A stretch of DNA of 60,911 nucleotides, taken from positions 1 through 60,911 of the forward strand of contig RAYE01000032.1 of the NCBI GenBank assembly GCA_003612285.1, given 5' to 3'. The number at the start of each line of letters is the position of its first letter. The stretch's first letter is position 1. Origin of the DNA: a bacterium D16-51. Its GTDB lineage: Bacteria > Bacillota > Clostridia > Lachnospirales > Lachnospiraceae. This document shows positions 1-6,793 of this stretch, piece by piece. The position numbers were made by a program, and so were the translations under genes. The notes below the pieces were generated by a model. It was given only the letters and a program-made list of their open reading frames with translations, was not told where the DNA came from and made no database searches.

Positions 1-4
1 CATT

Positions 5-88
5 TTCTCATACTGCATAATTTGGAAAATATCTGGGAAAATCATTTTTTATTTGTTTCTATCCTGATACCATTGACCGTGAATAGTA
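5..88. repeat. Copy 1 of a dispersed repeat; uninterrupted (empty) MITE target site
   Basis: Positions 5-23 match 4711-4729, and 25-88 match 4902-4965 almost exactly (differences such as tcctg/ttctg, gaccgtg/gactgtg). In this copy the two parts are joined through AATTTGGA (19-26). In the other copy they are separated by a 164-bp insert. This copy therefore shows what the sequence looks like without the insert. Confidence 0.85.
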
Positions 89-128
89 TCGAATTTGCTA
101 TGAATAGTAACAATTATGCAGAAAATGG

Positions 129-156
129 TTGACCTTTTTGAAAATTGTGGTATAAT
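129..156 (+). promoter_or_regulatory. Probable rpsU promoter
   Basis: TTGACC (129-134), a 16-bp spacer and TATAAT (151-156) fit a housekeeping sigma promoter. The ~100-nt leader that follows can fold TGAGAGA (171-177) with TCTCTCA (184-190), and a GGTAAAATATTACC palindrome comes just after. Whether this leader regulates S21 synthesis cannot be told from sequence. Confidence 0.7.
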
Positions 157-263
157 TATTTTTGTGCGTATGAGAGATAAGTTTCTCTCATGGTAAAATA
201 TTACCCTATACAGTTGTGTATTGAAGCATAATTTACAACTGAGGGGAGGTTAGGTGTGAGACT

Positions 264-437
264 ATGTCAAATGTAATCGTAAAAGAGAATGAGACATTGG
301 ATAACGCTTTACGTCGTTTCAAAAGAAATTGTGCGAAAGCCGGAATCCAGCAGGAAATTCGTAAAAGAGAGCATTATGAGAAGCCAAGCGTTCGTCGCAA
401 GAAGAAGTCTGAGGCAGCTCGTAAGCGTAAGTATTAA
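264..437 (+). CDS. rpsU: 30S ribosomal protein bS21
   Basis: A 57-residue, strongly basic protein beginning [19 protein letters not shown] and ending in an Arg/Lys-rich tail ([14 protein letters not shown]). Length and sequence are typical of bS21, a late-binding small-subunit protein near the 16S rRNA 3' end that influences translation initiation. The ATG at 264 lies 14 nt after a GAGGGGAGG Shine-Dalgarno region. It has its own promoter (129-156) and terminator (458-487), so it appears monocistronic. In Clostridia rpsU often sits near yqeY or other housekeeping genes; here a sigma factor follows after a repeat block. Confidence 0.95.
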   Translation: MSNVIVKENETLDNALRRFKRNCAKAGIQQEIRKREHYEKPSVRRKKKSEAARKRKY

Positions 438-457
438 GATAATAACGATTATCCTTT

Positions 458-487
458 AGAGGGGACTGATTTCAGTCCTCTTTTTTG
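458..487 (+). terminator. Rho-independent terminator of rpsU
   Basis: GGACTGA (463-469) pairs with TCAGTCC (472-478) across a very short loop, extended by flanking GAG/CTC, and is followed by TTTTTT. Confidence 0.85.
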
Positions 488-578
488 TGTGATAGGAAAT
501 TGCTGTAATCGTAGTGGTACGCCGACAAAAAGCGAAGCTTTTTGCTAGCGCACCAGCGCTGGCGGTGCCCTTTTTTAT
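487..578 (+). repeat. Structured intergenic repeat, copy A
   Basis: Begins GTGATAGGAAATTGC, then GTAGTGG, then a hairpin AAAAAGC-GAA-GCTTTTT, then GCTAGCGCACC around the palindrome CCAGCGCTGG, ending in GGTGCCC and TTTTTT. Copies B and C share the architecture but use a different sequence in the first stem, and both strands of that stem change together. The final hairpin plus T-run would act as a terminator on the plus strand. Confidence 0.85.
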
Positions 579-672
579 GTGATAGGAAATTGCGCTGTAA
601 TGTAGTGGTTGTCGACAAGAATTGCAAAGCAATTCTTGCTAGCGCACCAGCGCTGGCGGTGCGCTTTTTTAT
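579..672 (+). repeat. Structured intergenic repeat, copy B
   Basis: Directly abuts copy A in the same orientation. Its first stem is CAAGAATTGC-AAA-GCAATTCTTG and its second is GCGCACC/GGTGCGC enclosing AGCGCTGGC, followed by TTTTTT. The start motif GTGATAGG recurs immediately after it at 673-680, as if a further copy had been lost. Confidence 0.85.
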
Positions 673-749
673 GTGATAGGGAAAATAAAAAATTTATGAT
701 TTTTTGTCACACAGGCAAAAAAAAAGTGTCTAATTAAGTAGAAGGTAGA

Positions 750-851
750 AAGGGTGAAAGAAAAAAAGAAGAAAGGGTAAAATGCAAACACACATCTTTC
801 ACCCTTTGTGTTTGCGCCTCAAATGAAAACGCAGGCATTTTCGCTTGAGGC
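750..851 (+). promoter_or_regulatory. Tandem hairpin leader ahead of the sigma-factor gene
   Basis: Three inverted repeats lie in ~100 nt: GGGTGAAAG (752-760) with CTTTCACCC (797-805); GCAAACAC (784-791) with GTGTTTGC (about 808-815); and GCCTCAA (816-822) with TTGAGGC (845-851), the last extended by GAAAA/TTTTC. The third places the only plausible Shine-Dalgarno (TTGAGG, 845-850) inside a stem, and the second interleaves with the first. Alternative folds that hide or free the ribosome site are an inference. No known riboswitch consensus was recognised. Confidence 0.5.
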
Positions 852-863
852 TTGGTGCAAATT

Positions 864-1715
864 ATGGATAGAAAAAAGAATGAAGAGTTACAGGCTTTAG
901 TTGATAAAGCTGCCACAGGAGACAAAAAAGCCCTTGAAACGCTTATTGCAGGTGTGCAGGATATTGTATTTAATTTATCACTGCGGATGCTGGGTACATT
1001 TGCAGACGCGGAAGATGCCACGCAGGACATCCTGTTGAAAATGATTACGCATCTGTCGTCTTTTAGAGGTGACAGTTCGTTTACAACATGGGTATTCAGC
1101 ATTGCGGCAAATCACCTGAAAAATTACAAAAAGCATATGTTCGCCCGTTACCCATTGAGTTTTGAATATTATGGAGATGATATAGAAAATGGGAAGATAC
1201 AGGATGTGCCGGATTTAACGCAGAATGTGGAAAAGGATATTCTGGCGGAAGAATTGAAAATGTCCTGTACCAATGTGATGCTCCAATGCCTTGATGTAGA
1301 AAGCAGATGTATTTTTATATTGGGCACGATGTTTAAGGTTGACAGCCGGATTGCAGGGGACATTTTGGGAATGACACCAGAAGCGTACCGTCAGAGGCTT
1401 TCCCGGATCCGCAGGAAAATGGCAGATTTTCTTGCGGAATATTGTGGGGAATACGGAAGCGGCAGATGCAAATGCAGGGACAGGGTGAATTACGCAATAC
1501 AGAGCCATAGGATCAACCCATTACAGCTGGATTATATGGCCGCTGCGGAAATTCCTATTCAGACTATGATAGATGTGAAAAATGCCATGGAAGATATTGA
1601 CAGTTTATCACAGGATTTTTCCTTCTGTAGGCCCTATCAATCGCCAGAGCGCGTGAAGCGTATGATACAGGAATTTTTGGATTCTACGCAGTTTTCAATT
1701 ATACAGAGATTGTAG
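864..1715 (+). CDS. Sigma-70 family (ECF-like) RNA polymerase sigma factor
   Basis: Residues ~20-95 form a sigma region 2 (the -10 recognition part includes DAEDATQDILLKM and a following TTWVFSIAANHLKNY segment). Residues ~135-185 form a region 4 helix-turn-helix (DILGMTPEAYRQRLSRIRRKM). No region 3 is evident, as in ECF factors. At ~280 residues it is longer than a minimal ECF sigma: ~95 residues follow region 4, starting with a CGEYGSGRCKC cluster that could bind metal or sense redox. No anti-sigma gene is adjacent. Starts are possible at TTG 852, GTG 855 or ATG 864; I chose the ATG. The leader hairpin covers the ribosome site, suggesting translational control. DUF2461 follows after 15 nt and is probably co-transcribed. 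Confidence 0.85.
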   Translation: MDRKKNEELQALVDKAATGDKKALETLIAGVQDIVFNLSLRMLGTFADAEDATQDILLKMITHLSSFRGDSSFTTWVFSIAANHLKNYKKHMFARYPLSFEYYGDDIENGKIQDVPDLTQNVEKDILAEELKMSCTNVMLQCLDVESRCIFILGTMFKVDSRIAGDILGMTPEAYRQRLSRIRRKMADFLAEYCGEYGSGRCKCRDRVNYAIQSHRINPLQLDYMAAAEIPIQTMIDVKNAMEDIDSLSQDFSFCRPYQSPERVKRMIQEFLDSTQFSIIQRL

Positions 1716-1730
1716 AGGAGGTGGCAGATT

Positions 1731-2414
1731 ATGAAAATAGATTTCATTATTGATTATTTATCAGAATTAAGCATGAATAATAACCGTGAATGGTATCATG
1801 CGAATAAGGAAAGGCATAAAAAGGCAAATGCTGAGTTCGAAGAGTTATTACAGGAGCTGATACTGGAAATTGGAAAATTTGACAGCAGTATTTTGCATAA
1901 TAACCCAAAAGAACTTACGTTTAAAATTGTAAGGGATACCCGTTTCAGCCATGACAAATCGCCGTATAACCCTGCATTCCGTGCCCATATTTCTTCTAAG
2001 GGGAAGCTGCCTGTCCCTGTTGGGTACTACCTTATGATAAAGCCGAATAACCAGTCCTTTTTAGGAGGCGGTTTGTTTGCAGATATGTTTAAAGATGCAA
2101 CAACGATGGTACGGGATTATATTGCCCAGAATGGCGGAGAATGGGAAAAAATTATACATGAGCCGGAATTTGAAAAATATTTTACTGTGCAGGGAACAGC
2201 ATTAAAGAAAGTTCCTGCAGGATATGAAAAAGAACATCCCCAGGCAGAATACCTAAAATTTAAGAGCTGGTATCTGGAATACCCAATAAAAGATGAAGAA
2301 CTGTACAATGAAGAAATATTTCCTGTAAAGGCGGCTGAGGTTTTCAAGATTATGAAACCATTTAATGATTATTTAAATAAGGCGCTGGCAGGATTTCAGA
2401 TGCCGGCAAGATAA
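1731..2414 (+). CDS. DUF2461 family protein
   Basis: A 227-residue protein with the family's features: an N-terminal NNNREWYHANKERHKKA segment, a central LTFKIVRDTRFSHDKSPYNP motif, and a GYYLMIKPNNQSFLGGGLF strand region. No signal peptide or membrane segment, so cytoplasmic. DUF2461 proteins are widespread and, as far as I know, have no established biochemical role. The start has a strong AGAGGAGGTGG ribosome site and lies 15 nt after the sigma-factor stop, so the two are likely one operon. Family assignment is confident; function is unknown. Confidence 0.88.
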   Translation: MKIDFIIDYLSELSMNNNREWYHANKERHKKANAEFEELLQELILEIGKFDSSILHNNPKELTFKIVRDTRFSHDKSPYNPAFRAHISSKGKLPVPVGYYLMIKPNNQSFLGGGLFADMFKDATTMVRDYIAQNGGEWEKIIHEPEFEKYFTVQGTALKKVPAGYEKEHPQAEYLKFKSWYLEYPIKDEELYNEEIFPVKAAEVFKIMKPFNDYLNKALAGFQMPAR

Positions 2415-2557
2415 ATTTAATGCATATATTTTCCATAAATGTTTATATTAATAGGAAATGGCAAAGATACTTGCTGTTTCTGATAAGGTGCCAGAGCGGT
2501 GCAGTAAATAGGAAATGTTAATGTTCCTGATTTTTGATGAATATGGAGGGAAAGTAT

Positions 2558-3190
2558 ATGGAATTAAAGGACAGTAAAACAAAGGAAAATTTAATGCGTG
2601 CATTTGCAGGGGAGAGCCAGGCAAGGAATCGTTATACTTTTGCAGCAGAGCTTGCAATGAAAAATGGACTGTATGTCATTAAAAAAGTATTTGATCTGAC
2701 GGCAGAGCAGGAAAAGGAACATGCAGAAGTTTTTTATAGCTATTTGAAAGAATTTGAAGGGCAGGAAATTTCTCTTGATGATGCGGCTTATCCGGTTAAC
2801 ACGTCAGAAAATATTGAAGTACAGCTCCAAAATGCACTGGAAAATGAAACAAAAGAAAGTGATGATGTATACAGGAGTTTTGGGGATATTGCATTACAGG
2901 AAGGTTTTAACCAGATCGCAGGCAAATTTTATATGATTGCGGATATTGAAAAAATCCATGCGATGCGTTTCAAAAGGTTCCATGACTTATTAAAGGAAGG
3001 AAAACTTTTTGCATCTGATGTTAAAACAGGCTGGATGTGCCTGGGATGCGGTTATGTGATTGAGTCGACAACAGCACCTCAGAATTGTCCGGTATGTGAC
3101 AGCTCCCAGGGATATTTTGTACGTTTGTCATTGGCTGCAATGACAGACGAGGCAATGGATGTGGAAAGGCCGCAGGATTTGGGGAAATAA
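2558..3190 (+). CDS. Rubrerythrin
   Basis: Residues 1-~150 are a ferritin-like four-helix domain with diiron ligand motifs (RAFAGESQARNRY near the start, EKEHAEVFY around residue 52, and matching E/H residues in the second half, DIEKIHAMRF). Residues ~160-200 are a rubredoxin-like domain with two Cys pairs (CLGCGYV and CPVCDSS). Rubrerythrins reduce hydrogen peroxide in anaerobes with electrons from rubredoxin/NADH. The upstream in-frame TTG and ATG codons (2534-2545) lack a ribosome site; GGAGGG at 2545-2550 points to ATG 2558, giving 210 residues. It stands alone between DUF2461 and a tRNA. Confidence 0.93.
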   Translation: MELKDSKTKENLMRAFAGESQARNRYTFAAELAMKNGLYVIKKVFDLTAEQEKEHAEVFYSYLKEFEGQEISLDDAAYPVNTSENIEVQLQNALENETKESDDVYRSFGDIALQEGFNQIAGKFYMIADIEKIHAMRFKRFHDLLKEGKLFASDVKTGWMCLGCGYVIESTTAPQNCPVCDSSQGYFVRLSLAAMTDEAMDVERPQDLGK

Positions 3191-3287
3191 TTTGGACAGC
3201 CTCCATGCCGTCTGTCAATAGGTTACTGTTTACTCTGTGTCTGGTAACACATAGTAACGCATTTTGTGATTTTTTTCAGAAAAGTAT

Positions 3288-3316
3288 TTGACATTTTCTG
3301 CAAATAATGCTATTAT
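3288..3316 (+). promoter_or_regulatory. Promoter of tRNA-Leu
   Basis: Perfect -35 TTGACA (3288-3293), 17-bp spacer, TATTAT (3311-3316), ending 28 bp before the mature tRNA start. Confidence 0.8.
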
Positions 3317-3343
3317 ATGTCTTGTGTTTGAGAAAAATAAATT

Positions 3344-3427
3344 GCGGAAATGCTGGAATTGGCAGACAGGCATGATTCAGGTTCATGTTCGGGATACCGA
3401 GTGAGGGTTCAAGTCCCTTTTTCCGCA
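3344..3427 (+). tRNA. tRNA-Leu (anticodon CAG)
   Basis: GCGGAAA (3344-3350) pairs with TTTCCGC (3420-3426), with discriminator A at 3427. The anticodon arm is CATGA-TTCAGGT-TCATG, giving anticodon CAG (reads CUG). A long variable arm (TTCGGGATACCGA) marks a class II tRNA as expected for Leu. The T arm is GAGGG-TTCAAGT-CCCTT. CCA is not encoded. Own promoter at 3288-3316. Confidence 0.95.
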
Positions 3428-3488
3428 CTGGAAAGTTATACTTCAGCCTTAACAAAGAAGATGGCATAATGGCTGAGTATTGAGAATA

Positions 3489-3524
3489 AGAAGCCCGTGA
3501 GCATTAACTCACGGGCTTCTTCGT
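3489..3524. terminator. Probable bidirectional terminator between tRNA-Leu and nadA
   Basis: AAGCCCGTGAG pairs with CTCACGGGCTT across a CATTAA loop, a very stable 11-bp stem. It lies between convergent units (tRNA on plus, nadA on minus). Neither side has a long T-run, so efficiency is uncertain. A weaker hairpin (ATACTTCAGCC with GGCTGAGTAT) precedes it. Confidence 0.65.
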
Positions 3525-3578
3525 TAAATAGCTATCTTAACATCAATTCTATCTTCGGACAGATAAAAGCAGCCTTTG

Positions 3579-4496
3579 TTATTTTGCCAGTTCCAACATC
3601 CTGTTTAATGGGAGGCTGGCTTTTGCAGCAAGTTCTTCTGAAAGCGTCATTTCAGGAGTTAAAGTCTGCAAAGCAGATAAGACTTTATTTAGTGTGATAC
3701 GCTTCATATTTGGGCAGAATTGCCTATGCCCGACAGAGTAAAATTTTTTATCAGGGTTTTTTTGCCCAAGTTCATAAAATATACCCATTTCTGTGCATAT
3801 AATAAATGTATTTTGACTGCTTTTTGTAGCATAATCTATGATTTCAGAGGTACTTCCAATAAAATCAGAAATTTCCAGGACGTCTTCTGTGCATTCCGGA
3901 TGGGTTAGGATCAGTGCGTCCGGATGCGCTTCTTTTGCTGCAAGGACATTTGCTTTTTCTATGCTTTTATGTACATGGCAAAAGCCGTCGTGAAAAATAA
4001 AATCTTTTTCAGGGACTTGGGTGGAAACATAGCGCCCAAGGTTATTATCTGGGATAAAGAATATTTTTCTGGCAGGCAAAGCTTTTACGATACGGACAGC
4101 ATTAGAAGAGGTTACACAGACGTCGCTGTGTGCTTTGATTTCTGCAGATGAGTTAACATAACAGACAACACAGGCATCAGGGTTTTCCTCACGGATTTTT
4201 TCTATAGTCTCAATATCTACCATGTGGGCCATTGGGCAGTCGGCATGTTCGTCTGCCATAACAACAATCTTTTCAGGATTCAGGATTTTGGCGCTTTCTC
4301 CCATAAATGACACGCCGCAAAATATAATAACCTGTTCTTTCAGGGTGGTTGCAAGTTTACTTAGATAATAAGAATCGCCTACATAATCAGCAATTGCCTG
4401 TACTTCTCCATCAACATAGTAATGTGCTAAGATAACGGCATTTTTTTCTTTTTTCAGTTTCCTGATTTCTTCTATTTGATTCATAATTGATACCAT
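3579..4496 (-). CDS. nadA: Quinolinate synthase NadA
   Basis: Makes quinolinate from iminoaspartate and dihydroxyacetone phosphate in de novo NAD synthesis, using a [4Fe-4S] cluster. Recognisable features are the N-terminal AVILAHYYVDGEVQAIADY segment, IFCGVSFMGESAKIL, PEKIVVMADEHADCPMAHM, CVTSSNAVRIV and FCPNMKRIT; three well-spaced cysteines fit the cluster ligands. At 305 residues it is full length. The ORF opens MVSIMNQIEEIRKL; the second Met (ATG at 4484) is the more usual NadA N-terminus, but neither start has a strong ribosome site. No nadB or nadC is adjacent. Confidence 0.93.
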   Translation of the reverse strand: MVSIMNQIEEIRKLKKEKNAVILAHYYVDGEVQAIADYVGDSYYLSKLATTLKEQVIIFCGVSFMGESAKILNPEKIVVMADEHADCPMAHMVDIETIEKIREENPDACVVCYVNSSAEIKAHSDVCVTSSNAVRIVKALPARKIFFIPDNNLGRYVSTQVPEKDFIFHDGFCHVHKSIEKANVLAAKEAHPDALILTHPECTEDVLEISDFIGSTSEIIDYATKSSQNTFIICTEMGIFYELGQKNPDKKFYSVGHRQFCPNMKRITLNKVLSALQTLTPEMTLSEELAAKASLPLNRMLELAK

Positions 4497-4710
4497 TTCC
4501 CAGAAGATTTCCGGGATGCGGGCATATATGGGAAATTATGCCTGCTGTTTATCCTTTCATTTGAATTTGTGGCATAACCTTATTGTTTGGAGTGTACTTG
4601 AACATACTTTTTCATTTGCCAAAATACGCGGCATCATTACGCTATACGCAATATGTCAACTTCAAACATGCTTTAGTATAGCATAACAAGTAAACAAAGT
4701 CTATCCATTT

Positions 4711-4965
4711 TCTTATACTGCATAATTTAGAGTAACAGTTCAGCCTTCCATAAAATGCGGGGATTTTTGACATGCTTTTTGTCAAAAATATGAGTTTTAC
4801 GGTGCCATTTTGCACGCATTTTGTGCAAAATGTGTACATCAACAGTGCTGAAAGCACTGTTGTGTAACTATGAAGCCGCAAGGCTGAATAGTTACAATTT
4901 AGAAAATATCTGGGAAAATCATTTTTTATTTGTTTCTATTCTGATACCATTGACTGTGAAGAGTA
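4711..4965. repeat. Copy 2 of the dispersed repeat, interrupted by a MITE
   Basis: The same sequence as 5-88, split after ACTGCATAATTT by the insert at 4732-4895. It occupies most of the ~590-bp gap between nadA and the L,D-transpeptidase. No gene is visible in that gap. Confidence 0.85.
4732..4895. mobile_element. 164-bp MITE-like element with terminal inverted repeats and 8-bp target duplication
   Basis: The ends are GTAACAGTTCAGCCTT and, inverted, GTAACTATTCAGCCTT (14 of 16 identical). Both sides are flanked by AATTTAGA (4724-4731 and 4896-4903). The uninterrupted site at 19-26 has a single AATTTGGA. Inside are three nested hairpins: CATGCTTTTTG/CAAAAATATG, CATTTTGCAC/GTGCAAAATG and CAACAGTGCT/AGCACTGTTG. 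It encodes no protein, so it would need a transposase supplied in trans. Confidence 0.85.
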
Positions 4966-5085
4966 ACTTTTTTATTGGAGCAGAAATTTCCTTTACAAAA
5001 AGTTTTGCAATAAGAAGCCGTTTGTTATATACTATAGTGGTTTATGAATATTGCTATTTACAGAACGAGGGGGAAGATACTGGTG

Positions 5086-6552
5086 ATGAAGAGAAAGAAA
5101 GCCTGGAAATGGGCGGCCTGTCTTGCCGTGCTGCTTGGCGCAGGGGCGTTTGCTGCATTTATTTATGTAAGAGGACAGGCAGAGGAACATTTTGCAAAAG
5201 GTACGATATTAAATGGCATTGATGTGTCAGGAATGACATTAGAAGAGCTGGATAAGCGTATTGGCCAATATTCTATTGATGTTGTACAAAAGGATATGAA
5301 TGGTGAAAGTTTTTCTGAAACAATTTTAGGAAATGATTTTGACATTGGGATTGGACAGAATGAAGATGCTGCAAAGAAGGTATTACGGGAGCAGGGGGTT
5401 CTGCAATATCTGCTGGGAAAGGGTACAGAGCATACTGTTGAAAACTGGGTGGAATATGATGAGAAGAAGCTTGAGGACGCCATCCGCAGGTTGTCCTGTT
5501 ATGATACGTCTAAGGCAGCAGAGCCGGAGGATGCCCATATTTCAAAATACAACAAGGCGGAAGGCTGTTACCGGATGGTTGCAGAGTCGGATGGGAATAC
5601 GTTGAAAGAAGGAGAGGCATTTGATTTGATAATGAAAGCTGTCAATCAGATGCAGACAGAAGTAAACTTGATTGAGGAGGGATGTTATAAAACAGCAGCA
5701 GTAACAAGTGACGATAAGGAGCTGACAGAGCTGCTGGAAGAATTAAATGCATATGCTGGGACAAAAATCACCTATCAGTTTGGAGAAAAGGAAGAGGTAG
5801 TGGATGGAAAACTGATTTCTAAATGGATTAAGGTAAATAAAAAGAATCAGGTGGTTTTTAAGAAGGAAAAAATCAGTGAATTTGTTGCTTCGCTGCGGCG
5901 GAAGTACGATACGATTTTCCGTTCCAGAAAATTTAAAACCAGCTATGGGAAGAAGGTAACAGTAGAGGGCGGCGATTATGGCTGGTGGATGAACTATACA
6001 GAAGAGGAAAAGCAGCTTTTAAAGCAGATTAAGAAAAAAAAGAGCGGGAAAAGGACGCCGGTATATTATCAGACTGCGAAAAGTTATGGGGCAAAGGATT
6101 ATGGGGACTCTTATATAGAGATCAATTTAACCATGCAGCAGGTCTTTTTGTATATTAATGGGAAGAAAATACTTGAAACCGATTGTGTGACAGGAAATTC
6201 TGCCCGCGGTTATGATACGCCTGCAGGCGCATACAGTATTACCTATACAGAACGGGATGCAACGCTTACCGGTGAAAACTATGCGACGCCGGTAAAATAC
6301 TGGATGCCATTTAACCATAATATTGGACTGCATGACGCAAATTGGCGGAGCCGTTTTGGCGGTGAGGAATATAAGAGAAATGGCTCACATGGCTGTGTAA
6401 ACCTTCCGCCTGATAAAGCAGAAAAGATTTTTAAGTATGCGGAAAAGGGGATGCCGGTAATTTGTTATCATCTTGAAGTGAAAGAGGATAATAAAAAAGA
6501 GCAGGATAATAAAAAAGACGGGCAGGATAGGAAAAACAGGAAAAACGGATAA
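5086..6552 (+). CDS. L,D-transpeptidase with PG-binding-type domain (YkuD family)
   Basis: A cell-wall cross-linking enzyme. Residues ~5-27 are an N-terminal membrane anchor (KKAWKWAACLAVLLGAGAF) after a KRKK start. Residues ~45-330 are an extracellular region containing a duplicated PG-binding-4-like domain. The last ~130 residues are the YkuD catalytic domain, with the H...SHGCVNLPP motif whose Cys is the acyl-accepting nucleophile. The lysine-rich C-terminal tail (DNKKEQDNKKDGQDRKNRK) is low complexity. The reading frame extends up to 5044, but GAGGGGGAAG (5067-5076) favours ATG 5086 or GTG 5083. Single gene with a MITE-bearing upstream region. Confidence 0.9.
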   Translation: MKRKKAWKWAACLAVLLGAGAFAAFIYVRGQAEEHFAKGTILNGIDVSGMTLEELDKRIGQYSIDVVQKDMNGESFSETILGNDFDIGIGQNEDAAKKVLREQGVLQYLLGKGTEHTVENWVEYDEKKLEDAIRRLSCYDTSKAAEPEDAHISKYNKAEGCYRMVAESDGNTLKEGEAFDLIMKAVNQMQTEVNLIEEGCYKTAAVTSDDKELTELLEELNAYAGTKITYQFGEKEEVVDGKLISKWIKVNKKNQVVFKKEKISEFVASLRRKYDTIFRSRKFKTSYGKKVTVEGGDYGWWMNYTEEEKQLLKQIKKKKSGKRTPVYYQTAKSYGAKDYGDSYIEINLTMQQVFLYINGKKILETDCVTGNSARGYDTPAGAYSITYTERDATLTGENYATPVKYWMPFNHNIGLHDANWRSRFGGEEYKRNGSHGCVNLPPDKAEKIFKYAEKGMPVICYHLEVKEDNKKEQDNKKDGQDRKNRKNG

Positions 6553-6607
6553 CAGGGTATTGGCTGTATCGTTTCTCTATTCAAAAATAGAATTTAATTA
6601 GCAAAGT

Positions 6608-6636
6608 TTGACAATATATAGTTTTTATTTTATACT
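6608..6636 (+). promoter_or_regulatory. Strong consensus promoter of thyX
   Basis: TTGACA (6608-6613), exactly 17 bp, TATACT (6631-6636). About 150 nt separate it from the thyX start, an unusually long leader. Confidence 0.8.
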
Positions 6637-6659
6637 GGCGATAAGGTTAATATGATGCT

Positions 6660-6745
6660 GGGGTCAAAAGCAGACAGCAGTGCATGTTTACATGCGAAAT
6701 GCTATCTGCTGGCTTGCCCTGCTAAACACTGACAAGAAGCAGATT
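6660..6745 (+). promoter_or_regulatory. Structured leader of thyX
   Basis: AGCAGACAGCA pairs with TGCTATCTGCT (one mismatch), enclosing GCATG-TTTA-CATGC, a ~45-nt two-tier hairpin starting near 6669. Further GC-rich sequence (CTGGGG, TTGCCCTG) flanks it. I do not match it to a known folate or other riboswitch. No clear terminator hairpin plus T-run precedes the gene, so control at translation is more likely if it is regulatory. Confidence 0.4.
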
Positions 6746-6793
6746 TGTTTACAAATATGTGGGAATAGAAATTAAGAATGGAGTATTGGTGGT

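Noticed and set aside
734-1102. 122-codon minus-strand open frame over the sigma-factor leader
   Set aside because: Serine-rich shadow with no ribosome site; it overlaps a clear sigma-factor gene and the leader hairpins.
2440-2520. AATAGGAAATG twice before rubrerythrin, resembling the start of the structured repeat family
   Set aside because: Only ~11 bp match and there are no conserved hairpins or T-run between them; too weak to call further copies.
6640-6793. Folate or other known riboswitch before thyX
   Set aside because: A stable hairpin is present but I could not match any known riboswitch core, so it is reported only as a structured leader.
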